A stretch of DNA of 64,000 nt, from contig OY987266.1 of assembly GCA_963920665.1 (NCBI GenBank), forward strand, positions 17,427,001 to 17,491,000, written 5' to 3'. A model generated the notes under the pieces. That model ran no database searches. It was given only the letters and a program-made list of their open reading frames with translations, and had not been told where the DNA came from. The position numbers were made by a program, and so were the translations under genes. Shown in pieces: positions 36,093 to 48,641 of this stretch. This DNA comes from Straminergon stramineum (lineage: Eukaryota > Streptophyta > Bryopsida > Hypnales > Calliergonaceae). The number at the start of each line of letters is the position of its first letter. The first letter of the stretch is position 1.

Positions 36093-39000
36093 CAGTACAG
36101 CCGAGCTCTCAATTCTCGCCGGGTACGTTAAGGTAGGCAATCCCGAGCTAGCTCCGTCCAAGCGTTCCTAAAAAAGCATGCAAGAAGAAACGTCGAATTA
36201 TTCAAGCAAGCTTTTTCATCTTCAGAACAACGTACTCTGGCCGGAATTGAAAAGCTGAAGAGATGAAAAAGCAAGCATGCGCGCATGCAGTTGCCAAATC
36301 AATGCATCTAACTTAATAACAAAAGGAAGTACCTGAGTTAGATGATCGATAATGCTGGTCGAAATCAGGGTTTAATTTGTTATATACGTACTCCAGCGAA
36401 TTGAAGCAACAATTCAAGTTTTGATCGTCTGACCCACTTCAGATGGTGGAGATGAGTAACAGCCGGATTTACACTCATTTTTTAAACTTATAAATTTTTC
36501 GCAAACATTTCTCTCCTTTTGAATTCATACAGTAAATACTAAGTAGTGCACACTTCTTGCGAGTCAGAATGGAATTAGTTCCCGTTCAATCGACAATGAA
36601 AAGTTCCTTGGCATGTTTCAGTAATTTATCCTAAGACGGAAGCTTGAAGGAGATGATACTTACTTTAGGGTTTGAGGCTTCAAGGATAAATTTTACTCTA
36701 GAAAACTTTTCAACTTTTTCTTTGGAATGGATCTTAAAATAGGTCTTGTCTTTATAAATTTCATTTATGACCCTACTATCAAGATGGAGTTTCAATGGCT
36801 TTTGGGTCAAGGATTGGAAAAATTTAATTATCAATAAATAAAACCTTTCTCTTATATATAGAACTTTGCTACTTTCTACACATAGTGATTGGAAACTATT
36901 TAAGCAAGCATTTAAATCCTTTAAGCTGATGTAAATTAAGACTATAGGAAAGAAAATTTTCTTCAAAAAAATTTCAATTGTTCAAAATGCACAAACAAAA
37001 ATAGGATAGGTCTAATGGTCTATTATTTTATCAATAACAATACAAAAAAGGATGAAGTGTAAGGACAATAAATAAATAAATTCATTAAGAAATTTTCTCA
37101 TGACATCAGCTTTTAATGCTTTTGATGGAACTTTACTAGACTTGAGGTCAATTGTAAGAAATACTTGTATTGTTTCTTGTCACTTGTTGCAAAGTAATAT
37201 GATTTGGGGGCATAACTTTTATTTCTTACTTCCAAAAGACCCTAAATTCATAATTAAGGATTTAAGGTATATAAAAATATTATAAAAATAATTCTTTTAC
37301 CTTTATCAAATATAATTTACTATTTTTAAAGTACTCATGATTATGTATCACCTTCATTATTTTGGTCTTAGTACTATATTGTGTACCCCAAAAAGAAAAT
37401 TTAAAGCTAGAAATTGTTATTTGAGGCCACCTACAAGCATAATATAGAGTGGCATAATAGTTTTCTAAAAATAATATTTTTCCATCTTGCACATGTGTTC
37501 AAAGTATGTTGTCTTTATATCAACACAAAGATTTTATAATTCTTCTTCATCAAGATGTACGTAGTTGATTAGAAGACCCTTTAAATTGTTAAAAATCGAA
37601 ATTTTTTATTTAATTTTTTTCTGGAAAAATAAATACATAGAAATGAAATTTTATTTGAAATTTTTTGTTTTAATACTTTTTGCATAACTCTTGGAGATTA
37701 TTTTTGGCACAAATTTTAAAGAATATTGAGAGTACATTACTTTCAATATTCTACTAATTATCCATTTTTCTCTTGATTTTATTTTATTTTTCTCCAAAAA
37801 CTTTTTTTCCCAATACAATAGTCCAAACACAATAAATAGTTCAAAAGTTTCGTGCAATTGCCCTTGATTGGAAATTTAGGAATTCTTTCATAGTTTCTGT
37901 TTGATATTCTATGACAAAATATACATTCAAAAACTTGTGGGCTTGTGATTGTAATTTCTCAAATTTAAAAGGAAATAGTGGTTAATGTGTAAACCCCTTC
38001 TATCTCCAAAAGGACCAAAACACCCCCCTCTTATTTAGAAGGATCACCAAATTTAAAGAAACCTAACTAATAATTTCTTGAAAAATTAACCATACTAATC
38101 TTCTGTCAATGGAGAAATTGATACTCTTCTACATAATACATAATTATTTCCAAAACATGAGGTTTAGCAAATGTTGAAAATAGAATTACTCTTCAATATT
38201 TTTTATATACAAATATTTTTTTGGAAAAAGAATTTCTAAAAGTTTTAAAAATCTAATTTTAGATTTATTTGTTGACCATATGCTATAGGTATGGTAATCA
38301 AATGGCTTGTTTGAAATTGCTACATTTGACTATTTTATATTCAAAAATCATCATAGAATTCAATATATTATCCATTTGCAAAGAGTTTTTCCTAGCATTT
38401 TTTTAAGGAGCAATAGAGGCTTGTGTGCCCTCACTACATTGATAGATTTATGGTAGGAATGATCAAGATATGTTGAAATTGTTTGATAGTGGTGAAAAAT
38501 CACCACTAAAAAATTGTTGGTTTTTCAAAAACATTGAAAGTCAAGAATGAATCACCCTACCCATGAATCATGTCAATTATAGGGTTATGAAGAATGCAAT
38601 TGAGACCTCAATAGGTAGATGAACACTTAGGGTGGACTTCTATGTGGACTTAGATTCAAAAAATAAATTTCGTAGTTCTTCAAATTTGGAATTGCATTAG
38701 CTTACTTCCATGATGTTTATACTTTTATGTGAGTAGGAAGAAACTACATAATTTTAGATGTAGCTTTGTCTTTTTGTCAAACTAGAAAGAATCCAAGAAT
38801 TCAAGTCTAATGTTAAAATTAGTTTATTTTTTAAGTTGAAAATTCAGTCTAGTGCTCCCTCCTCATTTCCAATTACTTCTTCCTATAAGGTAGGGTGCTC
38901 TAAAAGCTACCTTGCTCTAAGAGTATCCTCTAACATAGAGGTACATATTGCACTCATTAGTGCGCCATCAATATCAAATAGAGTAAATTTTAGAAGGGGG

Positions 39001-39540
39001 ACCACTTTTAGTGACCACTTTGTTTCCACTTCAAGAATTTGTAACTAATTCCACAAAGGTCCAAAAATTATGAAACAACTTGGGGTTATGATAGATGTCA
39101 ATATAATCAGCTTTCTTTCACTAAAGATTTAGTAAATAATATTTCAAAAAGTCAAACTCCTTATAAATAATCACAAATCAGCTTTGAAAGGGTTGCTTTA
39201 TGAGCAACCTCTTTTAACCCTTGTGCGTCATAGTGGACATTTTTGGACAATGAAAAAATAGGATTTGTGGAATACCAGGTTCATCAAATATAATAATCTC
39301 AAAATCCGCATGGTGGATTCTCTTATAAATTGAAGATTTGTACTCACCAATAAGTTGACTTCAAATCTCAACCATGAAAACTTTAGTAACTGAGTAGTTC
39401 TCAAATTATTCTGGATTATCTAGTTCCAACAAAGAAAAAGATCCTCACTATTACTATTACTATTACCCCATGCAAATATTACACACTTTCATGTACCTTG
39501 GAGTTCCACAAAACTTTTTGTCTCTTCTTCAAAGTTTGGC
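36093..39540. other. 5' flank of the RING-CH gene, then gene-free DNA
   Basis: 36093-36450 holds the 5' UTR and promoter of the RING-CH gene. From 36500 to 39500 I find no gene. It is AT-rich with an isolated family-like end at about 37992 (taaaccccttctatctccaaaaggac). Confidence 0.45.
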
Positions 39541-39659
39541 CGATTCCGGCATATGCGAACTGAAACTCCGCCCATAGGACGTTTATCATCCACCGTTCAT
39601 CATCCACCGTTCATCTGCTCTGGTTTCAGGAAGGGACACCTCTGTTTCTTGTCAATACC

Positions 39660-42600
39660 ATGAGTCCCGCATTGTCACTCAAGCTGTAAGTTGCTTCGAC
39701 GACGACGACGACGGAGGATCAATCTTCATGCCTGGGCATTTGCTTATATCTCCGCACAGATCGTCAGGAGCGCATCAGGAGCGCACTATTGTATATAGTT
39801 GTTCAACAGCATTTTTGAAAGCTCCGAGGTGTGACAATTTTCTCAATTACCGGTACACGAGGTCTGGGAATTGCTGTTAGTAGTGAAATGTATGATTGCT
39901 CGACTCCCCTGTTAGTTCGACATTTCACTTCCTCTCGGACGTCGTATGGACAGTAAAATTTCACCCTAAATTTGGAAGTTCACCGGTGTCCTTTGCCTAT
40001 TCTTTGCAAATTCTGTTGCTTCCTGTTGCTTCCGTGCCGTAATTTAATCCTACGGAGACATGTAGATTGAAATCTTGGCATTACACTGTCTTAATTTTGA
40101 TTATTTTGCTCTAGTAATCGATGACTGTAGATTAGCTTAGGGGTGTTTGTCCCAAGCTGCACGAGTATGCACATCTTCAAGAAGGATTAGTCCATTGGTA
40201 TACTCGGCATTTTGGATGTTCTGTGAAAATTAGGGCAAAATGAAGGTTCAAATTGAAATTCCTCCGTGCGCAGTTGCGAATTTGTCCTTAAACAACATCA
40301 GGAGCGCATCATAGACTCTTGAAGCCGCGAGATGTGACAATTTTCTCAATTTCCGGTACGTGGTTGCTGGAAATCCTTTAATGACGTCGAATGGACTGTG
40401 ATATTTCACTCTAATTTTGAGCGTATTTTGAGCACATTGGTGTTATTTTTTGAATCTCAAGCGAATTAATATTTTGTTGCTTCAGGGAGCAGGAGTCCGT
40501 CCTGCGATGTTTCATAAGTAGCTCGAAATTTCGGCATTACATTGTCCTTCTTTGAGATTTTACTGAAGAAATCAATAGCTGTTGGATAGCTTAGCGATGT
40601 TCGTCCCAAGCTGCCCGTCTTCAAGTGAGAATTACCGGCGTTGAACTCAGCATTTTTGGATGTTCTACAAAAATTAGGGCGCAATTTAATTTAAATTGTG
40701 AACTCTCGTAGTTAGGGTTAAATGACTCAAACATTCTTCTTTGTTTGCAGTTCCTTTCGTAGTATTGGAATTCCGATTCTTGAAAGATGTTGTCTCAAAT
40801 GGGGAATGTCAATAAGGAGGTGGCGTGGCTGCAAAGAGAAAAGTCATGATGTTTTGAATGGAAGCTGATTATGTGCTTAAGATATAGGATGCGCACCTAT
40901 TCCAAGGCAGCCTGGAAGTATGAGTTCAATCAAGTCAGGGATAACAATTAGCACCAGCATTGAAATGGTTCCTGACAAAGGGTGGAAGAATGTGTTCATC
41001 AAGGGACTGAAGGTAGCGTCATCATGGGGAAGGCCAGTATAGGAAGATCACAACCCGTCTACCTTGCCCGGCCAACTCAATAGTTTTTCTCTAGATGAAG
41101 GGAAAAGCCAAACTAGAGCTAGGTCCCAAAAGAATGATACGCAGGTGCTGGAGGCAGGCTCAATGAAGGTATCGACGAAAAAGGATAATGCCCGTAAAGC
41201 AGCTAAAGCTCTTGCGTCAGGACCAACTGGTATAATTTTGTTATGCTATGCTTGATTTGTGCGTTTAACGTGTTAATCACGAATAGGTTGCATTGAAGAA
41301 ATGAGGAGGTTTAATCTAAATTAGAATTTAAAGTCTCACTGACATGAAAGAATTCAGATGAGTTCTTGCTGTATTTCTACTGATAGTTTCGGCTGTGCTC
41401 TCTAATCAAATTCTTAAGCATCTAGTCTTTTGTCAATACCTAAACAAAATCTGGGAAGGGGTTTGAATTTGTTGTGCTGTCATTTTCCAGATTTTGTTTT
41501 TTTCACTTTCCTGTCATTCTCCATTGATTTAACTTTCTTGGCATATAGGTTATTGTGGTCAGAGCTAGGTTTAAGGTCCGCACTTAGAACAAACCTTTTA
41601 TACACAATCATCAAGAAGTCATCCAATCATTTGTAGGAGGTTCAAAGCCAATTCAAGGAAGTGCAACTGATGGAATACCTTCCAGAAAGAATAGTCCTCT
41701 ATCTAAAGGCATTATGAAAATAACGCAGAGCAAGGCTCCTGCTGTGACAAGCACTTTTCTGCAAATAAGGAGTAGTAGCGAGTTCATCTCCCCAGCGAAA
41801 CAACGGGTTTCAGGTCAGAACGCTATTCAAACACGTCCCTACTCACTAGTTTATCATGTAGTATCATATAGAATATACGAAAATGACTTCTCAGTTTGAA
41901 TTGGAGTTGATTCTGCAGGAGACTTGCCTCAAGGTATTGGATCTAGTGTATTTAGTGTGGATGAACAACCAAGTAATTTGATCCGTGGTCATAGCGGTCC
42001 AGTGGAGTTAGATAAGCAGGCTCCTGGTGTTGGCAAGGTCAGAAAAGGAGATGACCAGTCTGCCAAGGTGGGCGGAGTCTCACCATCTACAGGCTGGGAC
42101 GAAGACCCAGGTAACATGCTAATATGCTTTCAAGTGAGACAGAATCAATAGTGACGCTTGTGTTAAGTGAATACTGCATCTTCTATATTCGTGAAATGGG
42201 ACCTAGGTTGAGGGTGAACATTATGGTTTACTGTCTACCTATTTTCTAATTCAAATTCTCAATAGAACTCGGTAAGCATGCTGTGTTTAGGTAAATGTCT
42301 TCTTTTGTATTTATTTATTGTATCAACTTCTCATGCCTTTTAATTGGCAGATAACTGTCTATCTACTACATGCAATAGCATGTTTTCCTTAGAACTTGTT
42401 CAACTTGTTTATAATTTATCCAAAGACTTTTTGTAAACTTGACATCCACATGCATGGTAGTGAATATAGTCGCTGACTTGGTATATAACAAAACTGCCAA
42501 TAATGAGGACATTTGCAATCAATGCAATACCATTTTCCAAATTAAGATAGGCGCCTCAAATTGCAGGAGTCTTTTGCACAGGATTGTTTTCATATGATAA

Positions 42601-43943
42601 TACAGAAGTCAGGGTTACTTTATTTTTACCCTCTGCTGTCCAGTGATTCTGATATTTCTGCACGATGTGGTATTCTTGAGTTCAGGTCTTCCGTACACAG
42701 ATACTTGGGATAACCTGGCTGAAGGGTGGGATTCTCATCCTTTCACTGAAGGCAAATGGGTACCACTTCCTAATAGAAAATTTACGAAGGCGGCAGACTC
42801 GTTTGATTCGTTAGGAAAAATGGGGATCGCTGGAAGCAGGTTATTCCCCTCTATTGGTCCACTGCTCAGTGGACGAGCTCAAAGTGACTACACGAATGAT
42901 GATGGATGGGAAACTGTGTCAAGAGCAAAGAAAAAGTATTCTCCTGGAAAAAAGAATTTGAACTCTCTTAAAACAGGAAAGATGCGTTTGAACAGAGAAA
43001 TTTTGCAGGATAGTAGTGGTACTAAAACAAGTAGAAGCAGAGCAGTTGAAGACTTCGAACTTATGGGTAAAAGACTTGGTGGGTGCAATAAGATTGCAAG
43101 GCCCCAGGAGGAATTTGGGGACCGTAGTAAAGAACTTCGAATTTCTTCTCTCATTCCTACAGAATCTCACAAAGACTACGATAGCGCCGGAAATATGGAT
43201 GTGTTACAGAGAAAAGGATCGCCAAATTTATCTTCGTGTAGGCAGCGACAATTTCTCAGTTCGAGTGATTCAGTATACAGCATTAAGAACCGTGAGAGAT
43301 CTCCTTTGAGAGCCACCGACGGTGTGTCTAGAGTTGGGACTTCGAAGATTGAGTTCAAGGCGGACAACAGGAACATGTCCTACCTGGATCTGTTAACAGA
43401 TCAAGCAAAAGAAGTGACTGAAAAACAGGATTGTTCTTTTTCAGGTATTTTGTTGCAAGGATTCTTAAATCTGCGTAATAAGGATCCTTCTTGTTCATGG
43501 TTTATGTTAATATATTCTCTGCTCGTCGATTCTGCCCAAGTTTTGTGCTTTTTTGTCTTCTTTGTTGCATACCCACTTATCACAAATACACACCAGGTTA
43601 ATATTCTAGGACACCCTTCAACCTCTGAGGGCTTCATAGATTAATTGTCTGGTACATGTCTGAGAATGTTGACTCAGGATACGATAGGTTTATGTTGTTG
43701 AAGTGACTATGCGCTTCATGAATGCATCAATAAAAGTGATGTACGCTTTTTCATATTGTGTTTTCTGCTTTAGTTTGGTACAGTATGAGTTGATCATCAG
43801 TATATCAACTATCTCAACAAAAAGGCGTGATGTTTTCTTTGATGCAGTTGAATGACTTGGAAGAATTTCTTAGACTGGAAAGATCTCATCTGGAGATCTT
43901 ACGCAAGGAAATGGAAAATCCGAAAGACGAGAGGAGCCCATGA
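39660..43943 (+). CDS. Unrecognised multi-exon gene, probably disrupted
   Basis: A leader exon (ATGAGTCCCGC, 39660) ends at a good donor (GCT|GTAAGTT, 39689). Coding-like exons follow: about 40920-41229, 41637-41813, 41919-42110 and 42686-43444, all joined in phase by GT-AG borders. The product is polar and probably disordered, with Trp-containing motifs: VPDKGWKNVF, STGWDEDP, TDTWDNLAEGWDSHPF and NDDGWETVSRAKKK. A last exon from about 43849 encodes a helix (LEEFLRLERSHLEILRKEME) ending at TGA 43941. Problems: an in-frame TAG at 41040-41042 splits exon 2, and the last junction fits phase only with a second acceptor (GGAAG|AATTT). The gene may be a pseudogene, or contain assembly errors. GWETV resembles a short motif of SCAPER-type proteins, too little to assign. 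Confidence 0.55.
39770..40735. repeat. Diverged tandem duplication in the first intron of the unknown gene
   Basis: Two copies of about 450-500 bp share ordered landmarks: 'tgtgacaattttctcaatt' (39830, 40333), 'tcggcattaca', 'cccaagctgc' (40151, 40605), and 'ttttggatgttct' with 'aaattagggc'. Spacing falls from about 503 to 444 bp, so indels have accumulated. Confidence 0.75.
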
Positions 43944-44692
43944 AGAGTCTCAGCGGCAGCTTTTCAGGAACTCAGGAATAGAGCGATCAGAAACCTAAAA
44001 TGAAACTCGACTCTCCAAGGAGGAACAGCAGCAACAGTAAGCCTTGTACGGTCACCCTTCCTCTAATTTCCCTTTTGTGACATGGCACCACCCCATAGCT
44101 GGCACTGCAATACCCGAGTCTCCAACACTTTTCAGCACTTTTTGGGTGGGTTAATCATGGCCTCGTGTGTTTTGATGAATTTAGTAGAGGGCCCAAAATA
44201 TACCTTCAGGTTGGGTTCTCCAAAACACAGTGGAGCCTCCCCTCCTAAGAAAGTCACACAACATTTGTTTTACCATAAAATGAACCACTAATGAAGCTGA
44301 CAACAAAGAACCAGCCCTACGTCTGGCTTAAATTCTTTCACATGCGACTATTAATTTACTACCGGTAGTTATCAATGTCTTGAGCACAATTAGATTGTTT
44401 TAGATCTCTTCATGACGTTCTTGAATTAATATAATTTGTTATAACCCTATTAGTTGTTCTTTGTTGAATTTCTCAATTAGTACAAATACTATGTGAAAGT
44501 GAATTTTGCTTAAGAGAAACATGACATAGTGCTATTGTGTCATCTCTCATATCTCCTGGTTGAATTGTGGGTATGGATGGCAACTGCATCGAGGACGTGC
44601 ACCAACAATTTTCCGTGACCAGAATGGAGATTAAGTTCGTTTTAGCTTTTCATAGGAAGTCTCATTATATTCTTGTCATGTCTGGTTTTTAG

Positions 44693-44906
44693 GATGGAGA
44701 ATGCAATCTCGATGGAGTCCCAGTTCGTTAATGTGGGTTTAGGCAATACTCTAGAGTACGAAGCTGAGCGTCTAAAATTGATAGAGAAACATCATGAGCT
44801 ACTCCTCCAATTGCAGCGGCAGCAGATCGAGGCAGCAATGGCACCTGAGAAGCAATTGAAGGCAGAGGTGCAATTGTTGATGACGACTTATCAGGACAAG
44901 TGGTAG
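44693..44906 (+). CDS. Coiled-coil-coding terminal exon, gene unknown
   Basis: An acceptor (tctggtttttag) precedes a frame that starts GATGGAGAATGC and ends TAG at 44904-44906. The product has a strong heptad-like helix (YEAERLKLIEKHHELLLQLQ). It may be the last exon of the gene ending at 43943 or a separate small gene; no in-phase link could be fixed. Coding potential rests on residue composition and the acceptor only. Confidence 0.4.
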
Positions 44907-45122
44907 TGTTTAGAAATAGCTTAGCATTCTATCTTTTCTTGCATGAAATCCTGGTACCTTTATGTTTCTATTTTTGTTCCTAAATTTAATTCCGTGAGGG
45001 TAATGTGAAATGTCATCTTCTCTGGACTGGGCTCAGTCAGAAACGGATAGGTATCATTTTCTGGGTTCTAATTTGGGGGGTCCTAGTCCTTTGTTAGGAA
45101 CATTGAAGTCAAATTCAAAGTC

Positions 45123-45545
45123 TTAAGGTAGACCAGCCCATTTCCGCCAGCTTCCTATAACCGCCATCCTTGTTTTGGTCCCATCACCACCATAAAACTC
45201 ACCCAAGTCCATTCACTGCACTGGCAATTTCAGTGCATTAATTTCAACTTGGGTAACGTGTCAGACTTTGATTGGTGGAAACTCCAGTGTTAATAGGTAA
45301 ATGTAATGGTGGTTATAGGTTTAGGATAGGACATTTATGACTCTAGTCTAGTGGTGGATTTGTAATTTAGGGCAGACCACTTTAAAAATTCATAGAAATT
45401 ACAATTTTTATTGGAAAATTATAATTCCACTTGGGTTTGATTCATGAAACATGTGCACACCTCTGAAAAATATGTGCCCCTCCTAGAGTTGGTCGTAATA
45501 TACTTAGATTGCAAATCAGGGTGGTAATAGGTTGGTCTACCTTAA
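45123..45545. mobile_element. Second TTAA-bordered inverted-repeat element
   Basis: Left end TTAAGGTAGACCAGCCCAT and right end ATAGGTTGGTCTACCTTAA are inverted, 423 bp apart. The termini differ from the CCCC family. Its right TTAA (45542-45545) is the left TTAA of the next element. Confidence 0.6.
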
Positions 45546-46496
45546 CCCCTAAATGCCCAAGGGGATCGAAAGTGTCCTCACATAGCCTAGAAGTCTAATT
45601 TGAAGTGTTGTAACTTTTGCAAATTTTGTCCAAATTTAATAAAACTTGTTGGAAAATCTGTGCTTTCTCTTCTAGTTTGTATGGAAATTTTTTCAGATCA
45701 ATCTAAGATATATTGATTTTTTGTGTTCACCAAATTGCATTTTGATGGTTGCAACTTCAAGGGCTTGTATCTCCTTCATTTGATGTTTGTTTTCAATAAA
45801 ATTTGTTGGGTTTTTGTTCCCCTTGAAGTCTAGTTATTGTGGTAAATTTTTCAAGTCAATCCAATTTTCTTTTTGAATGTTTGGGAGCAATTTGAAGTTC
45901 AAAATCAAGATATTATTGGATTACAATGAACTGTGGTGGCTTGTTTCTTCTTCATATAGTGTCCATTTCCAATGAAAAAAATTGGGAAAAGTTTTGCATA
46001 TTAGTCTAGATTGTGTGGCCCAAATTTCATATCAATCCAAGAAGTTATAAGTGACTAAGAGTCATTTTAGGAAGAGGAGGTTTAGCCACAAATGAGCTTT
46101 TTGCAACTTTTTTTTGCTATCTTTTGACATTTCAAAGCCATTTTGCACACACAATGAGTCAATTGAATGATATTTTCTTTTGCCAATGTGTTTGAATGCT
46201 AGTTTTGAAGCACTTTGTAGCTTAAAGTTTTTTCATTTTAGTCAATTTAGAAATCAAATTTCACCTCCAAATGTGTTTTTAGGAAAATTTCAATATCCTT
46301 TTCAATACTAAAACATTATAATCTTGCAATCTATGTGGCCAAATGACTCCAAATTTGATTAAGGTCATCTACAACATGTATGCTACAAGATTGTACAATT
46401 AAAGATTTCCATACTTTAGTAACATTTAGACCAATAACACATCATAAACAATGACAGTTTTTAAAACCCAAAAGGCCCTAGGCCTTTAGGGATTAA
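45542..46496. mobile_element. TTAA-flanked inverted-repeat element (copy 4)
   Basis: Ends TTAACCCCTAAATGCCC and GGCCTTTAGGGATTAA, 955 bp. The interior near 46330-46400 shares the family pattern 'cttgcaatctatgtggcc' with copies 1 and 3. Non-coding. Confidence 0.65.
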
Positions 46497-47427
46497 ACCC
46501 TAAATTGATTCATATAAAGTCCTTTGAATTCTTTTAACAAGCAAATGAACAAATGAATGAATAGAAGGACTAGTTTTAGTAGGTTCCTACCAACCAATAC
46601 GGTGTACTTTTTAGTTGGGCTCCATTCATAGGAGATGAGATCTAGTCCAAACCCCTTGCAATGTCTTTCAATAATGTTATCGTTAATTATATATTGTTCA
46701 ATGACTACAAACTTGAAGTCATTGCAACATTGTACCCTTTCTCCTTATGGGCACTAAGATATTGCTTGACAAAGTACTATGTCTGGTTGGTTGTACACAC
46801 ACAAATACCCACACAATTACAATATTGCAAGAAATTTGCAATGAGAAGTTTAGCAAATAAACATGTCTTCTAGCTTGCTCTAAAGTACTCCCCACACTCC
46901 CAAGGGAACACTCCCAATGTAGTATGCTGAATGGTTGTCTCTCCATGTATCACTTACATGTCTAAGACTCCAAGTGAGACTCCAAGCAAGGTTGCAAGGA
47001 GAGCCATCCTATTGGTGCAATAGTAGAGGCACATATAGGCTCAACTGAATCGGTGGCACAAATAGGAAGGCATGTCTAAAACTGATGAACTCCAGGTCAC
47101 TTCCAAATATTGTCTTTCATTTTTTGAGAAATTCTGTTCATATTCCACTTGCATACACTCTACATCCACTATTGATCATGAGTCTTGACACTTATATACG
47201 GGGCTAAGGGTTTCCCCAGTTCCCTGCGTCTCTCACCCTTTTGCCAATTTGAAGTAGAGAATAAATTCAACTTCAACAAATCATAAAATATACAATACAA
47301 TACTCATGTTCAAAGCAGAGAGAAAAGTTCTCTTATGAAGAGAAATGCAAGTACCCTAACATTTTTGGACTTGAGTCCTGCACTCCCCTAAACTCTAAAC
47401 CCTAAACCCGGGAATACATTGAACCGA
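46497..47427. other. Gene-free stretch ending in a telomere-like motif
   Basis: No gene supported. At 47387-47409 lies a short run of CCCTAAA-type units (CCCTAAACTCTAAACCCTAA), matching the plant telomere repeat or a telo-box cluster. At about three units it is too short to imply a former chromosome end. Confidence 0.4.
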
Positions 47428-47856
47428 TTAGCTGCCACCCATGAACTGGTCTTCGACTGTTTGAGTGAGGCTTGAACGCTCAATGAATCTGCTTTCAGAT
47501 TCTTCCTGCTCTCTCTGGAGAAAGCTCATGATATCCTAAACAATCCCTCTAATCTAGAACAAGTTAGTAAAAATAATGCTTCTAGAAATACATTATAAGA
47601 ATTCCTGTGGCCAACACTAAACAACCTCATCTTGTGCATACTGAACTAGGTTATTTTGGCATTGGAGTCCTGAAGCTCAACAGCATGATGCTTGATTGAT
47701 GTTTTCTTCAAAATCAATCAGGGATCACGGGTAATGCGAGTACCTCCAACCTCGATCTGCCTTGCTTTCCGAATTCAAATCTGGCGGAGAAGCGCCCTCG
47801 TTGAAGTATAAATTGTCGAAGCCGGGGTTCAGTTGAAGCAAACTTAACTGAGCCAT
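47428..47856 (-). CDS. Small three-exon gene, 85-codon product of unknown function
   Basis: Exons 47856-47751, 47669-47626 and 47535-47428 join in phase (1, then 0) with GT-AG borders, giving an acidic 85-residue protein. It begins MAQLSLLQLNPGFDNLYFNE and ends with a Glu-rich helix (SFLQREQEESESRFIE) and a short tail. No signal peptide or membrane segment is seen. It starts about 110 bp beyond the FAS1 gene's stop on the same strand, so its promoter may overlap that gene's 3' UTR, or it may be a read-through exon set. Not recognised. The agreement of two junctions with open frames is the main support. Confidence 0.5.
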
Positions 47857-47966
47857 AAATATAAAATATAAACACATATATTCGGCTGAGATTGCCCAGA
47901 CCTCAACGCATACAATGTTAGTATCCAAGAATCACCGACACTCATGCTCGAAAACGGCAAACAGCA

Positions 47967-48641
47967 TCAAGCATGATCCTCATTCTCCTCCAGTTCCTCC
48001 TCTTCCCAATCGGGCTTAATATCCTCGTCATCAGCCAGAAGTACCGCATCTTGCCCCATCGCCTGCGCAAACTCCGAATCCATAACCACACCATTCAAGA
48101 CATGAATCACAAGTCGCCCTCTCCTCAGATCCGTCTCCGCGCACGTAATGTTATTCACCAGAAGCCCCTTCCCGCGCACGCGCGTCAACGAGATCAAGAA
48201 CCCCGATAAAGCCTCATACACAACCTCCTTCCCAAACGGAACGTGCTTCGACAGAATCGACTTGGGCACCGCACTGAAGCTCAACAAGTGCGACATGACC
48301 GCATACGCAGCCGAATTTGCGTCCGAAAGGTCCACACTCTCCCCACCCTCGACACCCTCCCCTTTCCGAAACATGGAGGACGCATTCCGAAATGCAGCGT
48401 GCGAGGGGACGAAAACCGTGAACGGCTCCTCCGTGGAACCTAACATTGCAACCATCGCATCGCCAAACACACCAACACTCCGATACTTGGATTTCGACTG
48501 GGAAGAAGGGAAGAATAATCCGGAGGGAGACGGAGCGCGAATGTAGAACAGGATTGTAAGGACGAAGTAGGAAATCGCAACTAGGGCGCGTAAGGTGAAG
48601 ACGAAATGCGACGTGGACGGCCGTAATGTCAAAGAGGCCAT
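47967..48641 (-). CDS. Single FAS1 (fasciclin) domain protein with N-terminal membrane anchor
   Basis: 224 residues from ATG 48641 to TGA 47967. Residues about 16-36 form a hydrophobic anchor (LVAISYFVLTILFYI). The FAS1 domain spans about 58-195, with the H1-like block FTVFVPSHAAF and the H2-like block VIHVLNGVV. An acidic tail (DWEEEELEENED) replaces any GPI signal. FAS1 domains act in cell adhesion and in plant wall-plasma-membrane contacts; single-domain plant forms (FLA19-21-like) are poorly characterised. ATG follows an acceptor (GTTACAG|ATG), with a donor (AG|GTAATG) near 48788, implying a 5' UTR intron. GC content is well above the surroundings. Confidence 0.85.
   Translation of the reverse strand: MASLTLRPSTSHFVFTLRALVAISYFVLTILFYIRAPSPSGLFFPSSQSKSKYRSVGVFGDAMVAMLGSTEEPFTVFVPSHAAFRNASSMFRKGEGVEGGESVDLSDANSAAYAVMSHLLSFSAVPKSILSKHVPFGKEVVYEALSGFLISLTRVRGKGLLVNNITCAETDLRRGRLVIHVLNGVVMDSEFAQAMGQDAVLLADDEDIKPDWEEEELEENEDHA

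Noticed and set aside
42888..43637. Minus-strand frames under the unknown multi-exon gene
   Set aside because: The plus strand has a chain of in-phase splice junctions; the minus frames have none.
47387..47409. Interstitial telomere marking a chromosome fusion
   Set aside because: Only about three imperfect CCCTAAA units; such telo-box runs are common near plant genes.
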